Origin: Bacteroidales bacterium
Lineage (GTDB): Bacteria; Bacteroidota; Bacteroidia; Bacteroidales; Tenuifilaceae
NCBI GenBank assembly: GCA_016931855.1
Contig: JAFGDZ010000075.1
Coordinates: forward strand, 1 to 47,036
DNA length: 47,036 nucleotides
Direction of reading: 5' to 3'
Position 1 is the first letter of the stretch. The number at the start of each line of letters is the position of its first letter. The notes under the pieces are model-generated. The model had not been told where the DNA came from, made no database searches, and saw only the letters and a list, made by a program, of their open reading frames with translations. This document shows positions 40,050-47,036 of this stretch, piece by piece. The translations under genes were made by a program, and so were the position numbers.

Positions 40050-42266
40050 ATGTTAAGACGGCACCACAAAAGGCTTACTGCTAAGCTAACCATCGTTGCA
40101 GTAGCAGCACTAACCTTTACCATCTACTATCAGTTTTTTCTTAACTCTCGAAAAGAGAGAGCTGATCTAATTGCCTATGCCAACGAGCTAAGCTTGCAAA
40201 TGAGAGACAGCCTTTTTGCAGAGATTAAATGTACCGAGCAGGCTGTACATAGCGCAAGCGCAGCGTTAACCAAACAGCTACACCCTCAACGCACGCAAGA
40301 AATAGATTCGACGCGTTTAAAAACTCAGGTTACAACCATGATGGAAACCTGTAAAGATTTGACTGGTGCCGTTATCGCTTTAGAACGGGATGGACGTCTC
40401 GATAGCAGTTCCGTTTGCGTTCTTCGAAAGAAAGACTCCTTCCTCCATTTCCGCTTATCAACTATATACAATACACCCGATAAGCTACTGCAGGCTCCTT
40501 GGCACATGCTGCCAAATGGCAACACTTCGGGCTGGGTTGCCCCATACTATAGTATAAACGCAAAGCAAAAAAATGCGGCATACATTGCCACCATTACACT
40601 TGCCAACAACATCAAGTGCTATGTTGTGGCGGCATACACAACCAACGACATCTACAACCAAATAAACCGATGGAAATCGGGCAGGTTGGGATATCCCTAT
40701 ATTGTAAACCAAAATGGGGATTTTATTGCACATCCAGCAGATGATAACAGAGCTCTACTGGAAATTGGCAAGCAGTACAACGAAAGTACGCTCATTAGGC
40801 TAGCTAACGACATAAAAGAAGGCAAACTTCTTGATGCATGGAACTACTACCACCTCAATACGGTTTCTAAGGCCATGTGCTGGGAGCATGTTATTCCCAT
40901 TGAAAGGCTAGGCTGGTTTTTAGGTATTTCTGTAACCGACCAGCAGGTATACAGCAACCCGTTGTTCTTCAACCAACAGCGAAAACATAAAATCCTTCTT
41001 TCCCTTCTATTCTTTGGTGCTATTTTAGTTATTGAGGTTTTAGTGTTCTCCTTTCTTTTTAAGAAAGCCGATATGCTTAAGCTTACAAGCATTGCTATTT
41101 CCATCTTTCTTGCGTTGGAGATAGTTCTAATATTCATAACAAGCCTACGTTACCCATCGTACAACTTTTCTGACATGGATCTGCATAGTCTTTTGCCCAA
41201 TAAGAACTACCCCGCATCTGTCAATTGCCAATCTAGCACGGACTACATCCAACCAGCTAAGTGGCACAGCAGATGGAACTACTCCATGCTTTTGGACAAT
41301 GAAGGTACTGCCGACTACATAAAAACTTACCTAAGCAACTTTAACAAAAAGAGCTCTTTCCCATTTATGCAAATTCCAACTGGAATTTATATAAAAACAG
41401 TTCGCTTTACCGACTCATATGCAACAACTATATCTGGTTACCTCTGGCAGCTATACCCTACTGCGCTGCCCGTAAAGCATGGTGTAATCCTTCCTGATGC
41501 TGAGACATCATGTATCGAACTTATAGATAGCACCACCGTAATTCTTCCCAACTACCAAAAAGCAAAGTTCTATAGGTGGCATTTTACAGCCGATATTCGT
41601 GAGCAGTACTCTTTTAAGCATTACCCTTTCGACTACAACGCTTTATGGCTTAGAATCTGGAGCGTCGATTTTGAAAACAATGTGATTCTCACTCCCGATT
41701 TCAGAGCTTATAAACTGCTTCATCCATCGTTTAATCCTGGACTTGATAATGATATAACCCTAGCCGGATGGAGTATAAAAGGAAGTTACTTCTCCTTTAA
41801 AGAAAAAAGTTACAATGCCAACTTCGATCCGGAGCACAATCTTGCCCGCGTTTCATTCCCCGAACTCAACTTTAATATAATTATAAAACGGGAATACTTC
41901 GACTCTATCATTACCCGAATGATTCCCCTGTTGGTGCTGCTGTTCATGACCTACTCTATTCTTTGTATTTCGAAACGAGAAGATGCGCTGAATGTAGCCA
42001 TAGCTTGTTCCGGACTTCTGTTTATTGCCGTGCTAGAGCATGTTAACCTTAGGCGAAACCTCGAAAGTTCCGGATTAATTTACATGGAGTACTACTACTT
42101 TGTTACCTATTTTCTACTCATGTTCGTTTCGGTAAACATCGTGCTAAACAATCGGTTTTCCAAACTCCTATCACGCCCGCTAAACATCTCTAGGCTATCA
42201 ACTATAGCCTTTTGGCCCATTGCGCTACTCCTAATATTTATTGCTACAGCAGTCACCTTTTTCTAA
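40050..42266 (+). CDS. Cache-domain sensor fused to a pentameric ligand-gated ion channel-like subunit
   Basis: From the ATG at 40050 this is 738 residues. TM1 (about 10-30) is followed by a Cache-like extracytoplasmic domain (LGYPYIVNQNGDFIAHP, late GWFLGISVT), TM2 (about 312-334) and TM3 (about 340-362). The next region (about 395-612) is beta-rich and matches a pLGIC ligand-binding domain: TGIYIKTVRF near 444, a WxP-like GYLWQLYP, and YPFD (525-528), the bacterial counterpart of the Cys-loop FPFD. It runs into KREYF and M1 (MIPLL, Pro626). M2 (646-667) follows KRED, M3 is about 679-699 and M4 718-738 after a basic loop. The topology leaves the N-terminus inside and the C-terminus outside, as in pLGICs. 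No kinase or chemotaxis output is present. Confidence 0.78.
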   Translation: MLRRHHKRLTAKLTIVAVAALTFTIYYQFFLNSRKERADLIAYANELSLQMRDSLFAEIKCTEQAVHSASAALTKQLHPQRTQEIDSTRLKTQVTTMMETCKDLTGAVIALERDGRLDSSSVCVLRKKDSFLHFRLSTIYNTPDKLLQAPWHMLPNGNTSGWVAPYYSINAKQKNAAYIATITLANNIKCYVVAAYTTNDIYNQINRWKSGRLGYPYIVNQNGDFIAHPADDNRALLEIGKQYNESTLIRLANDIKEGKLLDAWNYYHLNTVSKAMCWEHVIPIERLGWFLGISVTDQQVYSNPLFFNQQRKHKILLSLLFFGAILVIEVLVFSFLFKKADMLKLTSIAISIFLALEIVLIFITSLRYPSYNFSDMDLHSLLPNKNYPASVNCQSSTDYIQPAKWHSRWNYSMLLDNEGTADYIKTYLSNFNKKSSFPFMQIPTGIYIKTVRFTDSYATTISGYLWQLYPTALPVKHGVILPDAETSCIELIDSTTVILPNYQKAKFYRWHFTADIREQYSFKHYPFDYNALWLRIWSVDFENNVILTPDFRAYKLLHPSFNPGLDNDITLAGWSIKGSYFSFKEKSYNANFDPEHNLARVSFPELNFNIIIKREYFDSIITRMIPLLVLLFMTYSILCISKREDALNVAIACSGLLFIAVLEHVNLRRNLESSGLIYMEYYYFVTYFLLMFVSVNIVLNNRFSKLLSRPLNISRLSTIAFWPIALLLIFIATAVTFF

Positions 42267-42637
42267 TGCATGGTTATGTGTAGTCAAAAAAAATCTACAT
42301 TGTTGTACTGCAGGCTTTGGCTTTGTACTCCAATTTTAAATGTTACATCTGCTCCCTTACCTTGCTTAATATCAGAATAAAGTATCAGAATTTTACCAGA
42401 TGGATTCTATTGCATCATTCTAGGAGACACCACAACTCAGCAGTTCTCACGATAAAGGCGAGAGTTTGTATGGCAGAAAGTAAATGCGAACCAGCCCTTC
42501 TTTGGGTTAACCCAAACCCATGTAACCCGTTAGCCCTTTTAACTCACAAAACGCGATTGTAAGAGGTCGTAACCCACTTGTAAAAATGGCTAAGCCGCAA
42601 TATTTTTATACCTTGCCAATGCCAATTTGACGCTGCA
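42267..42637. other. Intergenic region before the LytTR membrane regulator
   Basis: I see no convincing gene or terminator in this stretch. A frame at 42317-42562 is open for 81 codons but has no recognisable features and a composition unlike a protein. Confidence 0.4.
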
Positions 42638-43441
42638 ATGAGTAAGCAATTCCCTAAGAACTTCATATTTCGTAAGCCCCTGTTGGGAGCTCTTTACTAC
42701 TGGCTGCTATGCCTTGGCTTTGTGCTGCTGTATATGCCTTTGGGTTCACATTCGTCAATGCATTTGGGGTATGCGGCCACAATGGCTGTATATACATTTG
42801 TGGCATCGGTTGCGGTACTGGTTGCATCGGTGGGGCTTGGCTACTTGCACTTTTTTAGCGGCACCTGGACCATTGCCAAGGAGTTTGTGGCCATAGTGCT
42901 GGTGCTAACCTTTATGGGAGCAGCGGTGTACGCCATTGGCTTTGCGCTTGAGCCCAGCAGTAATAGGCTTAACCTGTTCACCTTTGCCAACTCTTTTGGG
43001 CGTAGCTTCCTAATAGGTTTGGTTCCTTTTGCCCTTTTCACGGTGCTGGGGCGGCGTGTGGCTACACCCGTTATCCTCGATTCCGATGAGCACATCACCA
43101 TACAATCGCAGCTAAAAAAGGAGGTGCTGCGCATTGTTCCATCGCAGCTGCTGTACGCCGAGTCCGATGGCAACTACATCAACTTTTACCTGCTTAGCGC
43201 CGAAGGAGTAAAGCGGCACAGCATACGCAACTCCATAAGCAATGTGGAGCAGCAGCTGCAATCGCTGCCCTACATGGTGCGCACCCATCGGGCATTTATT
43301 GTAAACCTTAACCATGTAACAGGCAAGCAGGGCAACTCCGCAGGGTATCGGTTATCGGTTAGGGGAGTAGATGCCGAGGTGCCCGTTTCCCGTCAAAGGG
43401 TTGATGTTTTCGATTCGCTGTACAGTCAGTTCCCTAGTTAA
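42638..43441 (+). CDS. Membrane-anchored LytTR family transcriptional regulator
   Basis: This 267-residue protein has four N-terminal membrane segments (PLLGALYYWLLCLGFVLLYM, a Val/Ala-rich second helix near 48-70, FVAIVLVLTFMGAAVYAIGF and FLIGLVPFALFTVLG). A cytoplasmic LytTR DNA-binding domain follows (ILDSDEHITIQSQL..., YAESDGNYINFYLL, VRTHRAFIVNLNHV, and a terminal VPVSRQRVD). Such regulators typically precede an outer-membrane protein in Bacteroidota, as here (154-base gap to the TonB-dependent-type barrel). It probably controls that neighbour. It is distinct from the two soluble LytTR-only proteins upstream. Confidence 0.87.
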   Translation: MSKQFPKNFIFRKPLLGALYYWLLCLGFVLLYMPLGSHSSMHLGYAATMAVYTFVASVAVLVASVGLGYLHFFSGTWTIAKEFVAIVLVLTFMGAAVYAIGFALEPSSNRLNLFTFANSFGRSFLIGLVPFALFTVLGRRVATPVILDSDEHITIQSQLKKEVLRIVPSQLLYAESDGNYINFYLLSAEGVKRHSIRNSISNVEQQLQSLPYMVRTHRAFIVNLNHVTGKQGNSAGYRLSVRGVDAEVPVSRQRVDVFDSLYSQFPS

Positions 43442-43594
43442 CCTATCCATTCGTCACACTTTTTTGCCGTTGGTACTCGTGGTTATCTAGCTATTTGCCA
43501 CTGGTAACAAATCCTTGCATTGTATCCCATCTGTTTGGTTGTGAGCGGGCTTCTTCATCACTTTGTGACTCAAATCTCAAAACCGATGATACCT

Positions 43595-45928
43595 ATGAAG
43601 CGCCCATCTTCCATATCAAAATCAGCCATTGCGCTCTTTATTATTGTTGCCGCTACGCAGCTGTCGTGGGGGCAGCTGCTGCGCATTAGCGGAACCCTAG
43701 CGTGTGCCAGTAGCGGCAGTGCGCTACCCTTTGCAACCGTTGCGCTGCACTCGTTACCCGATTCGGCTCTTATCACCGGCACAACAACCAGCGCGCAGGG
43801 CGACTTTGCCCTTTCGGGGCAATGGCGCCGGGGGCACTACCTGCTAAAGGTGTCGTATGTGGGCTATAACCCTTTCCTGAAAGAGGTTTATGTTGATGCC
43901 GATTTGGATATGGGTTCCATTCTTCTGTCCCAATCATCCTTTGCTCTGGATGAGCTAGTGATAAGCGGCGAGAGGGTAAAGGCCAAGGTTAGCGGCAGCA
44001 AAACAACCTATAATATTGGAAGCGCTACCCTGCAATCATCGCTAAATGGTGTTGATGTGCTAAGTAGTATCCCCAGCGTACACGTTGATTTTATGCAGAA
44101 CGTAACCCTTGAGGGAGGCAAAAACCTAGTGCTGCTGGTTGATGGTAAGGAGCGTGATATTAGCTACCTGCGCCAGATTGATGCCAAGCAGCTGGAGCGT
44201 GTTGAGGTACAGGCGCTGCCCGATTCTCGTTACGGCTCTGAGAATGGCGGGGTTATTAGCGTTGTGCTAAAGGAGCGCCAAACGGGATTTGCTGGCAATG
44301 TTTACGGCGAGTTGCCCACCGCAAGCACTGAGGTTTACCTTTTTCCCAGCTACTCCTTTATCTATGGGAGTAGGCGGCTGGCGCTCCACACATCGTACAA
44401 TGGCGAGCTAACGCGAATGCGCATTACTGAGGTTAAGCACCGCGCATCGGAGGGGTATGCGCAGCACCACCTGCAACGGGTAATGCAGCGGGGGTGGTCG
44501 CATAGGTTTGGCTATGGCGCCGATTACCTCCTCAACCGCCGCACCACGCTGAGCTACTATGGCTATATCCGCCGTTTCTCGCAGGAGCACGATGGTACCG
44601 CCGAGGTTAACATCCAAAGCGCAAGCAGTGGGAGCACCACATGGCTTGCCTCTAAGGACGATACCGATATCAACACCCTTGCCTTCGGCTCCATTTACTA
44701 CAAGCAGCTGGTGGGCGATAAGGGTGAGCTTACGGCTCATCTAAGCCACTACTACCTTAATGCCCAAAGTTCAACCGCGTTTATCTCGTCCAGCACCACG
44801 GGTAACGTTATTAGCACCCAAAAACCGTTGCAGAACAGCCTATCATTAAAGGTTGATTATATGCAGCCCATGCAGCGGGGCCTTCTGTTTAGTGCAGGAG
44901 CAAAGCTGATGTATAGGGGGATGGAGGATAGGCTTTTGCCCCACTTTATGCACACCGAGGGCAGCATTGCTGCCTACTCCCAAGCCGATTACTCCACCAG
45001 CACCCTAACGGCTAGTGCAGGACTGCGGTACGAGCACTATTTGCTAAGTTCCAGCAATAATAAGGCATCGCAAAGCAATCACCTAATGCCTAGTGCAACC
45101 ATAAGCTATAAGCTGGCGCCCAAGCACACCATTAGCTTGGCCTACAGGCAATGGGTAGTTGCACCAACCGTTTACCAGCTAAGCCCAGCGGCTTACTCCC
45201 CCGATTTAAACACCACTCAAACAGGCAATCCGCAGCTAGGTAACGAGAGCCACTTTAAGCTAACCGCAGGCTACTCCGTACAAATGGGGAAAAGCCTAGT
45301 TACAGCGCAGCTGTTTGCCCACGCAACGCAAAATGCCATTGGCTACCTATACTCCGTTGATGCTAATAGCAAGCTAATGGGACAGGCAAACAACTTGGGG
45401 GCAATTGAGCGGCTGGGAGCGCAGCTAACGGGTGCCATAAGGATAACCAAATCCATTTCAGTTAGCCCTTTTGTTAAGGTTTACAGCGCAGTTGTAGCGC
45501 CTAACTCACTTGCAACGAGCAGGGGCGTAGGTACCCAAAGCGTAATGGTGCTGGAGTCTGGGTTATCGGCAACGGCAGCCCTTGGGCGCAGCATGGCGCT
45601 ATCGGTTGCGTTCCAGTACAACACCCCACAGCCCACTGTGCAAACCGAAACCTTTAGCGATGCCCTTTACTTTATATCCCTTACCAAAACCTTTAGGCAA
45701 CGGTACATGCTTGGCATAACCACAGCCATTCCATTTACCAAATCGTTCACTTACTTTGGCGCTAATACCCTTGGTAATGGGTTTAGGAGCCATAGCGAGG
45801 GCGTAATAGCCATGTCGGCCATCCCCTTGTGGCTAAAGTTCTCCTACAGCTTTAGCTCTGGTAAAACGGTATCGCAGCTAAATAGGGATAATGAGCCCTT
45901 TGATGCGCTACCACGCAAGGGGTTTTAG
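43595..45928 (+). CDS. TonB-dependent receptor-like outer membrane beta-barrel protein
   Basis: I start at the ATG at 43595, which gives a good signal peptide (SSISKSAIALFIIVAATQLS, then WGQ); earlier in-frame starts are not signal-like. The 777-residue protein has an N-terminal carboxypeptidase-regulatory-like domain (ISGTLACASSGSALPFATVA, GHYLLKVSYVGYNPF), a plug-like region (LSSIPSVHVDFMQNVTLEGG, LVLLVDGKERDISYL, VISVVLKERQ) and a long barrel with alternating aromatic strands to the C-terminus. This is the OMP_b-brl_3 type common in Bacteroidota. No TonB box is certain. It follows the LytTR membrane regulator and ends with a strong hairpin. Transported ligand is unknown. Confidence 0.87.
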   Translation: MKRPSSISKSAIALFIIVAATQLSWGQLLRISGTLACASSGSALPFATVALHSLPDSALITGTTTSAQGDFALSGQWRRGHYLLKVSYVGYNPFLKEVYVDADLDMGSILLSQSSFALDELVISGERVKAKVSGSKTTYNIGSATLQSSLNGVDVLSSIPSVHVDFMQNVTLEGGKNLVLLVDGKERDISYLRQIDAKQLERVEVQALPDSRYGSENGGVISVVLKERQTGFAGNVYGELPTASTEVYLFPSYSFIYGSRRLALHTSYNGELTRMRITEVKHRASEGYAQHHLQRVMQRGWSHRFGYGADYLLNRRTTLSYYGYIRRFSQEHDGTAEVNIQSASSGSTTWLASKDDTDINTLAFGSIYYKQLVGDKGELTAHLSHYYLNAQSSTAFISSSTTGNVISTQKPLQNSLSLKVDYMQPMQRGLLFSAGAKLMYRGMEDRLLPHFMHTEGSIAAYSQADYSTSTLTASAGLRYEHYLLSSSNNKASQSNHLMPSATISYKLAPKHTISLAYRQWVVAPTVYQLSPAAYSPDLNTTQTGNPQLGNESHFKLTAGYSVQMGKSLVTAQLFAHATQNAIGYLYSVDANSKLMGQANNLGAIERLGAQLTGAIRITKSISVSPFVKVYSAVVAPNSLATSRGVGTQSVMVLESGLSATAALGRSMALSVAFQYNTPQPTVQTETFSDALYFISLTKTFRQRYMLGITTAIPFTKSFTYFGANTLGNGFRSHSEGVIAMSAIPLWLKFSYSFSSGKTVSQLNRDNEPFDALPRKGF

Positions 45929-45947
45929 GCTCATTCCTATTACCATT

Positions 45948-45981
45948 TAGCCGCAGGGCTCCCCTGCGGCTAGATTAAAAA
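45948..45981 (+). terminator. Strong hairpin terminator after the outer-membrane receptor gene
   Basis: TAGCCGCAGGG (45948-45958) pairs perfectly with CCCTGCGGCTA (45962-45972) around CTC, 20 bases after the stop codon. The downstream run is A-rich and not a T-run, so it may work better for leftward transcripts. Confidence 0.6.
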
Positions 45982-46141
45982 TGCGCTCAATTATACTGAT
46001 TACTAACGGTTTTGATTTTTGCCTATAGGAAATACGTTATGCCACTTTCTCTTAGTTTTAATCCCACTTATAGTTCACTACCCACAACCCCATGCAGGGA
46101 TTTTAATTGCAATTGGTTGCTGGGTATAACAACCTACACAA

Positions 46142-46234
46142 ATTTTTACTAGGTTTGGATTAGCATAACCGTTGTTGTAACTATTCTTTTTGTTTTGGGT
46201 GGATGGGTGTGATGGGGGTGTATGTATAGGTAAG
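46142..46234 (+). repeat. Leader segment similar to that at 24441-24536
   Basis: ATTTTTACTAGGTTTGG at its start, an exact TTTTGGGTGGAT, a G-rich run and GGTAAG align with the segment preceding the KAP NTPase gene. It lies about 40 bases before the porin-like start. Confidence 0.55.
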
Positions 46235-46271
46235 ATATGCCCAATTTGAAAACTCTTTTAAACTTTACTAT

Positions 46272-46943
46272 ATGAAAAAAATTATAATTATTGTGTTTTC
46301 GATTATTGCAATTAGAACTTATGGACAGACTCAAACAGTAGGATTTCAATTCGGTCTTAATTTATCAAATATAACTGCAAGAGAACATTTTGAAGATACG
46401 AAATACCGAAAGGCTATTTCAACAGGAATTAAATATGAATTCCTCTTTTCAAACAAATACTCATTAGGATTAGATGTATTATACAGCCAACAAGGATTTA
46501 ATGAAAACATCGGTTATGCTATAGCGGATGAGTTTGGAGATATAATTACAGTTAAACCCGATGAAAAAACTAAATATATGTATGATTATCTGCTTGTTCC
46601 TTTAAAAGTCGGATACTCATTTGGAAATACACTTAAAATAAGCCCAAAATTTGGATTATGCCCAGCAATACTTTTAGATGCAAAGATGATTTTACCTGCG
46701 GTTAATGAGAACGGAATCAAAATCGATGAGCAAACATTTGAGCATAAAAATGTGAACAAGTTCGATGTGAGCGGACAATTAGAAATAGAAATAAAATATC
46801 CAATTAATAAAATGGAACTATTTACATCTGCCTTGTATAGAAAAAGTTTGACAAAATTCTCCAATGACAACTATTTTAAAGAAAGCAAAATGATGCATTT
46901 TGGTTTTAGTTTTTCTATCGGATTGGCGTATAGAATAAACTAA
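46272..46943 (+). CDS. PorT/porin family outer membrane beta-barrel protein
   Basis: This 223-residue protein has a signal peptide (MKKIIIIVFSIIAIRTYGQT) and an eight-strand-type outer-membrane barrel: TVGFQFGLNLSNITAR, YEFLFSNKYSLGLDVLYSQQG, YLLVPLKVGYSFGN, ISPKFGLCPAILL and a final FGFSFSIGLAYRIN ending in a C-terminal aromatic-rich strand. This is the porin-family PorT type common in Bacteroidota. Base composition is much more AT-rich than the adjacent receptor gene and like the 24-31 kb accessory block, and it shares a leader segment with the KAP gene, so it was probably acquired. No further gene is seen to the window end. Confidence 0.83.
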   Translation: MKKIIIIVFSIIAIRTYGQTQTVGFQFGLNLSNITAREHFEDTKYRKAISTGIKYEFLFSNKYSLGLDVLYSQQGFNENIGYAIADEFGDIITVKPDEKTKYMYDYLLVPLKVGYSFGNTLKISPKFGLCPAILLDAKMILPAVNENGIKIDEQTFEHKNVNKFDVSGQLEIEIKYPINKMELFTSALYRKSLTKFSNDNYFKESKMMHFGFSFSIGLAYRIN

Positions 46944-47036
46944 AAACTCGCCATAATATATAGGAGTCTGAGCGGTCGGCACGACCCAGCGATGACTCTC
47001 GGTTGAGCTACATCCCGTTAGGACTACAACCTGCTG

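Noticed and set aside
42317..42562. Open reading frame of 81 codons upstream of the membrane LytTR gene
   Set aside because: No motif, unusual composition, and no start-context support; treated as non-coding.

Overview
The window looks like a Bacteroidota (Bacteroidales-like) chromosome segment. The reasons are a PorP/SprF-type protein next to a GldJ-like lipoprotein, several LytTR regulators paired with membrane or outer-membrane proteins, a TonB-dependent-type outer-membrane barrel, possible TAnnTTTG -7 promoter elements, and few Shine-Dalgarno sequences. No rRNA, tRNA, CRISPR array, transposase or integrase was recognised.

Layout. 0.4-5.1 kb (+): T9SS-associated PorP/SprF and GldJ-like genes, murF and inorganic pyrophosphatase. 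5.2-13.4 kb (-): an HTH/DUF2975 pair, an acyl-CoA synthetase, then a tight envelope/RNA-modification run (FemAB-like, mtaB, inositol-monophosphatase family, LpxL-like acyltransferase, GT2). 13.7-19.9 kb (-): two overlapping signalling genes, a response-regulator/kinase and a soluble nine-PAS hybrid kinase. 20.1-24.3 kb: truA, a repeat-rich spacer, a SagB-like nitroreductase, a DUF4328 membrane protein and a CPBP protease.

24.4-31.6 kb is an AT-rich accessory stretch. It holds a KAP NTPase followed by a palindrome and a broken gene, then a block (2-TM protein, SPFH protein, NAD-kinase-like protein, Cys-module membrane protein) bracketed by 122-bp direct repeats.

31.8-39.8 kb is the most unusual block. 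Two stand-alone LytTR proteins precede a co-oriented run of DUF2589 proteins (two canonical, one reduced, one very divergent), a small zinc ribbon, a small domain protein, a second copy of that domain fused to a CdtB/DNase I-like nuclease, a possible nucleotidyltransferase, an M15 peptidase and a small ORF. I read it as a candidate uncharacterised effector or surface system; its function is inference.

40.0-42.3 kb encodes a second highlight: a membrane protein with an N-terminal Cache sensor followed by what looks like a complete pentameric ligand-gated ion channel subunit (beta-rich domain with a YPFD motif, then M1-M4). After it come a membrane LytTR regulator, an outer-membrane barrel receptor, and an AT-rich PorT-like gene preceded by a leader resembling the one upstream of the KAP NTPase.
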